Assembly: GCA_009746045.1 (NCBI GenBank)
Contig: RPFO01000090.1
Span: 1,265,699 to 1,329,698 of the forward strand
Reading direction: 5' to 3'
Length of the DNA stretch: 64,000 bases
From: Mesostigma viride
Lineage: Eukaryota > Streptophyta > Mesostigmatophyceae > Mesostigmatales > Mesostigmataceae
The position numbers and the translations under genes were made by a program. Of this stretch, positions 57,872 to 64,000 are shown in pieces; positions within the stretch are counted from its first letter, which is position 1; each line of letters begins with the position of its first letter. Below the pieces are notes generated by a model, which did not search any database, was not told the DNA's origin, and saw nothing but the letters and a program-made list of their open reading frames with translations.

Positions 57872-60800
57872 CTACTCAACAGGTCTCTTCTTGGCCAAGT
57901 TCGTGAGCCGTTTCTCGACGTCTGTCGGAATGGTCAAGATGGCCTGGCGATTGTTAGCTGGGTTGACAACAATGGTGTGTTCGAACCCCGCGTCCATGCA
58001 CAGGTAGCAATTGACCAAGTTTGGCTGTTCAGCTTGCGCATCGGCGTCCATTTTGAACATCGTCGCCATACCCGGAAATCTGTCCCAGTAGCGCACCCCC
58101 ACCACCCATTGTCCCTTACGGAACAACTCCCTATCGACCTTGCCGTTTCTGTCGGCCACTCGCCTCACGAAAGTAGCGGCCACCTGATAAGGCTCCTGCA
58201 AGACTTCCGCTAGCCAATATGGATGATCTGGATCGTGGGACTCATCACCAGAGTAGGACTCGACGGCAAAAATGTCTCGCAGCTTCAGTCTCCTTCCCAT
58301 CATCGTCCTCTCTGCCTGTAGTCTGTTCAGTCGCGTCCCTGCGTGCCCCCCTTGTCCGTTTGGGTTCCTTTGCACTGGCTCCCCCAGTTTGTGGAGCTTC
58401 ATCCGAGCACCTCCCACATTCCAGCCGTCCATGTCGGTCCACTCCTTTCGACAATCCCACCACCTTTCCTCGGCGCACGCACCGCCACAATAGCAGGAAT
58501 ACTGGCGCAGCATTAAGCGCGTCACATTCGACTTGTCCATGCGCCACCAGTGCGCCTTCTTCACTCCTTTGATTTCGCCGCGCCCTGGGCTGTAAGGAAG
58601 CACCTGCGCGTCGAAGACAAGATTTGCACAAGGGAAAGTTGAAGTTACGAGACCATCGAGCTAGTTGTGTTTTATTAAGCACTCCTGATCGCCAGGACTC
58701 CAAGAACGCCCTAGAAACGACGGCCGGCGTAACTATTCCCTGAACGAGGACTGTACACTTAATTACCTCGGGGAACTCGAAGAAGTTACGCCTGGTCGTT
58801 GTGGTCCCGCCCACCGCCCCCGACGCCAGATTCTCCACCAACTGGGCGGCCGTCTGTTTGTCCTGGTTCTCTTCCCTGATGTGCCACCTCCTCAACATGC
58901 ACTTCACAGTCCCACCAGCTCCATCCACCTCCCCCTTTCCGTGCTGCTCCCCAAAGTAATTCCACTCAAATGACTCCAGGTGCGGATCCTCCGTCAGCAG
59001 CCGGGCCACTTCCGCGATCACATTCCTTGACTTGAACTGCATGGAGCAATTGTCCGACCACCCAATGAAGCGCTTCACCTCTACCCCTTCTGACCGTAGT
59101 GTCGCCAGGATTTTGAGGATAGCAAAACGGAGGGCCCGCCCGTCCCTTTTCATTCCGCCCTGTCCGATGAAGTGAAACTCCCTTCTCACGACCTTTCCCG
59201 ACGCTGGATCCAAGTAGCGCACGATCCAGGGCATAAGGACGAATGTGACTGGATGCCAATACTGTGCTTGGAGATTGTGATAGGTGTAAGACTGGTAGTT
59301 CTCGGCGTAATCTGTGTGGCATACAAGGTCCCCCACCCGCATCCTTGAGAGACATTCCTTGGAGGCGTCCGCTTGCCACCACGCGTTGAAGCAATGCTGG
59401 ATGAAGTCCGGCCACTTGTCCACAATTGCCTCCTTTAGCTCCGTTGGTGTGGACTTGACGTCGACTTGCGTCAATCGCTGCCCACCAGCCTTTGCGATCT
59501 CGTCACAGTCGTCCTGCATATGCGCAGTGTGCACATACAGAAAAGACATCAACTTCGACCCACCAATGACCTGTAGAAAGAAAAAAGACAGGACCTCAGG
59601 AAAAATTGAAAAAGAAACGCCTTGGGGCGCAACCACTCCACTAAAAATTACCTCTGGCCCAAGAACTTCAGGAAACATTGCAAAAGAAACGCCTTGGGGC
59701 GCAACCACTCCACTAAAAATTACCTCTGGCCCAAGAACCGCACCCGGCGGCACATCCTGCATCTCGTATCTGGTCCATGAAATCAGGTGGTTGGAAGCCT
59801 CCTCCCGTTCGCATAACATGAAGTTCCGAATTCCACACTTGGGAGCCAGGCAAGTGCCCAACACACAAGCCTTACGCCGGATCGAGCAAACCCCCAACTC
59901 CTCGCCCAGGTCATGATCGGGCACCCCTTCCTCGTCGTCCAGCACCCTCCCATGCATGGGCAGATCCTCAAGTTCGCCCTGAAAAGGCTGAACCTGCGGC
60001 CGCGACGACCCCACAGACGACCTCGAACCTCCCCCCTCCCTCATCCCCTCCACCTCACAAGTAAACTTGTTCACCCACTCTGTCGTGTGAGTGGCTTTGA
60101 AAATGGAACATGTGGGCACGGACGACCCCACGTCGAGCTGGCTACCATGATCGCACGCGTGGCATTCAGGTCCGCACTCGCATCTGGCATGAAAAGTTGC
60201 ACGAAATTTGGCCAACCCCCCAACCATGGACTGCATGGTAGTGTGGTGCTGGCATGCGCACAAGTTCCGCATTTTCCACCGCCCCTTGACGCATGCGGGC
60301 ATATGCTTGCAAAAAGTAGTGTATCCCACATGAACTGTGCTCTTCTGATTCGTGCGTAGCATTGACATCCCTGCCTCCGTCTCCAAAATCACCTGATTTC
60401 CCCCCCTCACACCCTCCTCTCCCTCCCCCCCCCCCCTCCCTACTGTCCATCCGCCGCGGTGGCTTCAACTCCGGATGGCGGGAAATGAACACTTCGTAAA
60501 TCTTCGACTTGGAGACAGTATAGTAGCGCGCACCCTCCGAAAACGCTAGTGTATGTTTGTAATCCTTTCTGGTCCATTCACAATGAACATCCTTCATGTT
60601 CGGAGACGCCCGCGTCAAGTTATCATCCCTCCAGCACGCTTGTATCAGGGCAATGACTTCCGTCGGAAGCTCGTCTTTCCTCCTCCTCCTCTCTGGCGCA
60701 CTCATCAAAAGGTCGTCCTCCCCTTCTTCCATTCCATCCCTGTGACCCCGAACAGTTGCGACAAAGCGCCTGTCAATCCCGAACGCGCGCTCCACAATCC

Positions 60801-61356
60801 TGTCCGGGACGCCCTCCATTGCCTTCGTAACAAGTCCACACAAGGCCCACCTAAGCCCACGATCCTTCTCAGATGTTCCCAAGTCGCCAAAAGCCTTCTT
60901 GATGTTATCCCGAAGAGATTCCGCCCAATTTTCAGGAAGCCCGCCGTCACAGTTCTTCCTCTTCTTAATGCCGTTGCTCTCCGCCACCATGGCATTTAGT
61001 CTTGAAGCTGCGCAAGACAGAACCTCCGCGCTCATCTCTGGCGTCCTGTGGTTGTTTGCTTTCACGCGTTCCGCCATGATAGGAAAGATGTCATTGGCAA
61101 TTTTGTACCCCTTGTTCTCGATGTACTTGTCGCTCCAGAGACCGCGAAGTGCAGGCTCCCGGTCGTCATTGGACAAGGGACGCGAACCGTCGGAAACGGC
61201 CCCCCGCCCCGATCGCGCCATCAGACTTTGGTCAGACGGCAGCTGATTTTTTTCGCCTCTTAATCCCGCGGCACCGAAAGCCCTGAGGATGAGTAATGAT
61301 AAATAATCACCATTAAAGACACGACGAAAACGATGGGCATCAAACAAGAACGACAA
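57872..61356 (-). CDS. DDE-type transposase gene, minus strand, multi-exon
   Basis: The N-terminal block (61356-60430; a second Met near 61221) includes SKIYEVFISRHPELKPPRR. A G-run near 60425 shifts frame into 60410-58681: a Cys/His cluster (CKHMPACVKGRWKMRNLCAC, CECGPECHACDH), then the candidate catalytic core DYAENYQSYTYHNLQAQYW, GWSDNCSMQFKSRNVIAEV and FGEQHGKGEVDGAGGTVKCM. An Asp...Asp...HGKGEVDG..GTVK pattern is typical of a widespread eukaryotic DDE family I cannot name. An intron at 59723-59571 lies between the Cys region and the core. A last intron ends with acceptor CGCGCAG before VLPYSPG (about 58620), and the C-terminal exon runs to TAG at 57872 (CYCGGACAEERWW, HPYWLAEVLQEPYQV). 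Apart from the G-run the frames are open, so it may be nearly intact. Confidence 0.65.
59571..59738 (-). repeat. 72-bp tandem duplication across a donor site
   Basis: Exon end GTTCTTGGGCCAGAG|GTAATTTTT occurs twice, with donors at 59724/59723 and 59652/59651. Both the 72-bp unit and the whole 153-nt intron are multiples of three and stop-free. Confidence 0.8.
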
Positions 61357-61960
61357 GCGTCATTAATAACGCCGGCCGGCGCAACTGGATACATGTAAAC
61401 CATACAAAAGTGATTTTATGAAACACATACAGTTTGTCATTAATAACGACGGCCGGCGTAACTCGGGCGCAATTAAAAACCATTAAGAAGCAACTCAGGA
61501 TATGCAGGCAGAAATCCTTCAGGTGTAAAAAAGATGTACAAACACACTTTTGGTAATGGGGCCTGATTGCGCAACTGCAAGATACCATTGGAAACGCCGG
61601 CCGGCGCAACTGGATGCATGTACATAAACCATACAAAAGTGATTTGCACAAAACCCCTACAATTTGTCATGAGTAACGACGGCCGGCGTAACTCGGTTGC
61701 ATTTGAAAACCACAAAGAAGCAACTCAGGTAGTGAAGGCGGAAATCCCAGAGGTGATAAAATGTTTACCAACACAAAATGTTGATAAGCGTGCAAGCTTT
61801 TGCAAGTGCGCGCAAGATACCATTGGAAACGCCGGCCGGCGCAACTGGAACACCAAAACAAAAAACTTGATTTGCACGAAACCCATTCAGTTCGTCATGG
61901 ATAACGACGGCCGGCGCAACTTCATGGCACTCACCACTTTCACCAAATGCCATGTCGCCA
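61350..61960 (+). repeat. About 230-bp tandem array (3 copies) with CGGCCGG motifs
   Basis: Each unit holds two motifs about 83 bp apart, CGCCGGCCGGCGCAACTGG and AACGACGGCCGGCGTAACT (61366, 61445, 61590, 61675, 61826, 61903). The second, 19 bp, occurs without change inside the adjoining transposase gene at 58716-58734. Confidence 0.85.
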
Positions 61961-62217
61961 TTATATTGAGGAAAGCGAAGTATGCCCACTTGAAGCTGTG
62001 GTCTGCAGAACATTGACACAAAATATGCATGGTATTTCAAGCAATGAATGCTATGTGTCAGGCATCAATGTCTTTATTGTATCCAAATGTGGTTAGGACG
62101 GAGGTTTACATTGGTTGCTATTTTAAGACAATGGCGTATAACCAAACATTGCACACACTCAAGAGTGTACTTATGCTGAACTGGAAAGGAACATTAAACC
62201 CCAATAAGGTAGATATT

Positions 62218-62390
62218 TTTCTTTTACATTTTAATTTTTTATATACTACTTTATATAATATTATATTATATTATATTATATTATGCTATATTATGTTATA
62301 TGAAATAACATTAAAATTAACATAAAATTAAAATTATATATTAATTATAGTATATTATATAATTTATATTATATATTATATTCACGATGC
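62218..62390. repeat. AT-rich TATAT/TTATA low-complexity tract
   Basis: About 170 bp of TTATA/ATATT variants between the transposase-side array and the unassigned right end. Confidence 0.85.
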
Positions 62391-63009
62391 TCTGTGTATT
62401 AATGACATATCAGACACACCTACATCACATCGCCTTGATGTTTCCGTTGTATGGGTCCGGTCGGGCGTTGGTAGCTGGTCGACAACAATTCTACATTTCC
62501 TAAAAAAAAATGCGACCGTGCCTACATTCGAAGGCGCGCTGTGGCTGACCTGAACTATCGGTGAACACCTCGGCGTCACTTGACCGGCCTAGGTTGACAT
62601 TTCGGCAGAGTAACGCTGCTTAAAGGATCCTTGCGTAGTTCGCGCGATTTGGCTCTTTATATATGTTTTTGGAGACGACGAGCAAGCATCCGATTGGTCA
62701 GCCAATTCCTGTCCAGTCCTCGGACAGTGTCCAATCCGGTGCTTGGGATCCAGAAAACGTGCTCGAGCCTGGCCACTCTGTCGCGGGCGCCGCGCTAGTG
62801 GCGTCGCGCCCAAACCTGACCAGGCCATAGGAAAGGGCGGGGGCGAATGCAAGAATTATTGTTATATCCTGACCTGTCCTGGGGAAGGTCCGGGGCGAAT
62901 GCAAGAATTAATATACCTGCGTATGCAACCAACACGGCCGATCCACATACATAATCCGACTGAGCTGGACGGTACGGACCAAATTTCGGTGCAAATTGAG
63001 GCCCAAAAG
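62391..63009. other. Unassigned sequence
   Basis: No gene found. A short direct repeat (GGGGCGAATGCAAGAATTA at about 62842 and 62894) is the only structure noted. Confidence 0.5.
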
Positions 63010-63330
63010 CTATGTCGGCATGGTGCGCGCACCCCTTGCGGTAGGGGCCATGGCGACTGCCTTTAGACGAAACGTGACAAATCTGGCACGCGGAAAGCAG
63101 AAATGCTCGATTGTTGGAGAAAATTAGTTACTGATTCTAATTTATGGCGGGATGGTTGCGATCTATAATGTCGCGGGCTTTTTTTCTTTGCCATCGGCAG
63201 GGGGGGTCCGGCCTGAATTTCTGTCGGGATGAATAAAGTATATTGGATGCCTGCCGGGTTGATTGTCGATTGTTGCCAGTTTTGATGGTCGTAAGGAAAG
63301 CTAGTTTAATGATGTTTCTAAAGCCGTAAA
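63010..63330 (+). mobile_element. Diverged relative of the TTAA-element end
   Basis: GGTGCGCGCACCCCTTGCGG, then CCATGGCGACTGC and CGAAAC, align with the reverse complement of 56025-55975. The similarity continues more weakly for about 250 bp (GCAGGGGGGG against GCATGGGGGG). It encodes VRAPLA..AMATAFRRN in the same frame as the other copy. Confidence 0.55.
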
Positions 63331-64000
63331 AATTCCCGCTGCTATCTTTACCTTTCCCGTCATTTTGCGGTAAGATAACATTAGCCCTGCGCGATGCGTA
63401 CTGCCCAACCACTCCATGAAAGGGTGGACTTTCTTGTGCGCCTGGGCACGAATAAATGCCCGTTATGGTACGTTCTTGTGTTAAACGTCTTAAGCTTGCG
63501 TTTTCCTGCTTTCTTACCTCGTTGAGCGTAAGCTTTTTTGCCTTCTTTCCGGCCAGATGCAGCCAGAAAGTTGCGGGTCCTGGCGCTGAGCTGCTCGCTG
63601 GATTCCTGGGTGTCTTTTAGCTAGTTAATCGTCTGTGACGTGGCTGGCTTTCTGCAGCGCGTGGCCCGCAACCTGTCGGGAAGGTGTAATGCTTTTATTT
63701 CCATGCTTCTCTGAAATTTCTTTTGCTTTATAGACAGTTGTGTTCGAGGAAATTCACGCGGTCTCCTAAGCAGCGGCATCATTTTTCCCCAGACACTGAC
63801 GAGCTGGCACTGTCTCCTAAAGAGAGCGGCTCGTGCTTGTTAGAAAGGAGGCAGTGTGCATTTTGCGGGACACAATGCTTTGGGTGGCACATGCGTCAGG
63901 TAGGCTGTTCAATGGTTCTTCACCTTTCCCACTGAGAATGTTAGCATTTGTCATGCTAACCAGAGCAGCTAGCACAGGTTGGCTGGATAAAAGTCAGCTT
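63331..64000. other. Unassigned window end
   Basis: A + frame at 63723-63935 contains RRQCAFCGTQCFGWHMRQ followed by a possible GT donor. The CxxC...WHM spacing faintly recalls a PHD/zinc-finger exon, but the evidence is too thin for a gene call. Confidence 0.35.

Noticed and set aside
63723-63935. PHD-finger gene at the window end
   Set aside because: Only one CxxC and a WHM are visible and the partner ligands would be in an unseen exon, so it was left as unassigned.

Overview
This is eukaryotic nuclear DNA. A class I (RPD3/HDAC1-type) histone deacetylase gene is split into at least 11 short exons with canonical GT-AG junctions. Its large introns are packed with tandem repeats. It is followed by about 48 kb of nested transposable elements. 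GC-rich codon use, a short interstitial tract of plant-type telomere-like CCCTAAA units, a fragment resembling a plastid trnV and a gypsy retrotransposon carrying a cytosine methyltransferase all suit a green alga. No lineage can be fixed from this sequence alone.

Layout: 1-15,835, the 3' part of the HDAC gene on the + strand; its first exons lie outside the window. Its introns hold a 41-bp minisatellite (about 38 copies), a 37-bp minisatellite (about 50 copies), several 25-62 bp arrays, a GGTC tract and a compound microsatellite. 16,300-18,130, LINE 3' ends in both orientations. 18,900-20,390, a decayed Copia-like pol. 20,391-40,486, a gypsy LTR retrotransposon on the - strand: LTRs about 1% diverged, a broken gag, a protease, one intact 1226-codon reading frame encoding a C5 DNA methyltransferase + reverse transcriptase + RNase H, then a frameshifted integrase ending in a PHD finger. 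An 8.6-kb CACTA (EnSpm-type) DNA transposon with a complete six-exon transposase sits between gag and protease. A LINE fragment with a 10-bp target-site duplication sits in the 5' LTR.

40,490-57,190 is a Russian-doll nest. A + strand LINE endonuclease/RT gene is cut by an 8.06-kb terminal-inverted-repeat element (43,610-51,666), which itself contains a piggyBac-like transposase relic (47,598-50,187). The same LINE is cut again by an ORF1-bearing LINE (52,212-56,892), which in turn carries a 2.67-kb TTAA-flanked piggyBac-type element with a PHD-like gene (53,423-56,095). 57,870-61,960 holds another DDE transposase gene on the - strand with a 3 x 230-bp array upstream. The last 2 kb are AT-rich or unassigned.

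Three points matter most. First, the gypsy element pairs a chromatin-mark writer (C5 methyltransferase) with a chromatin reader (PHD finger on the integrase). Second, exon/intron junctions of the HDAC gene, and of one transposase gene, are echoed as decayed tandem copies inside the adjoining introns; one such echo appears to have seeded the 41-bp minisatellite. Third, the outer 8-kb TIR element encodes proteins I cannot place in a known superfamily.
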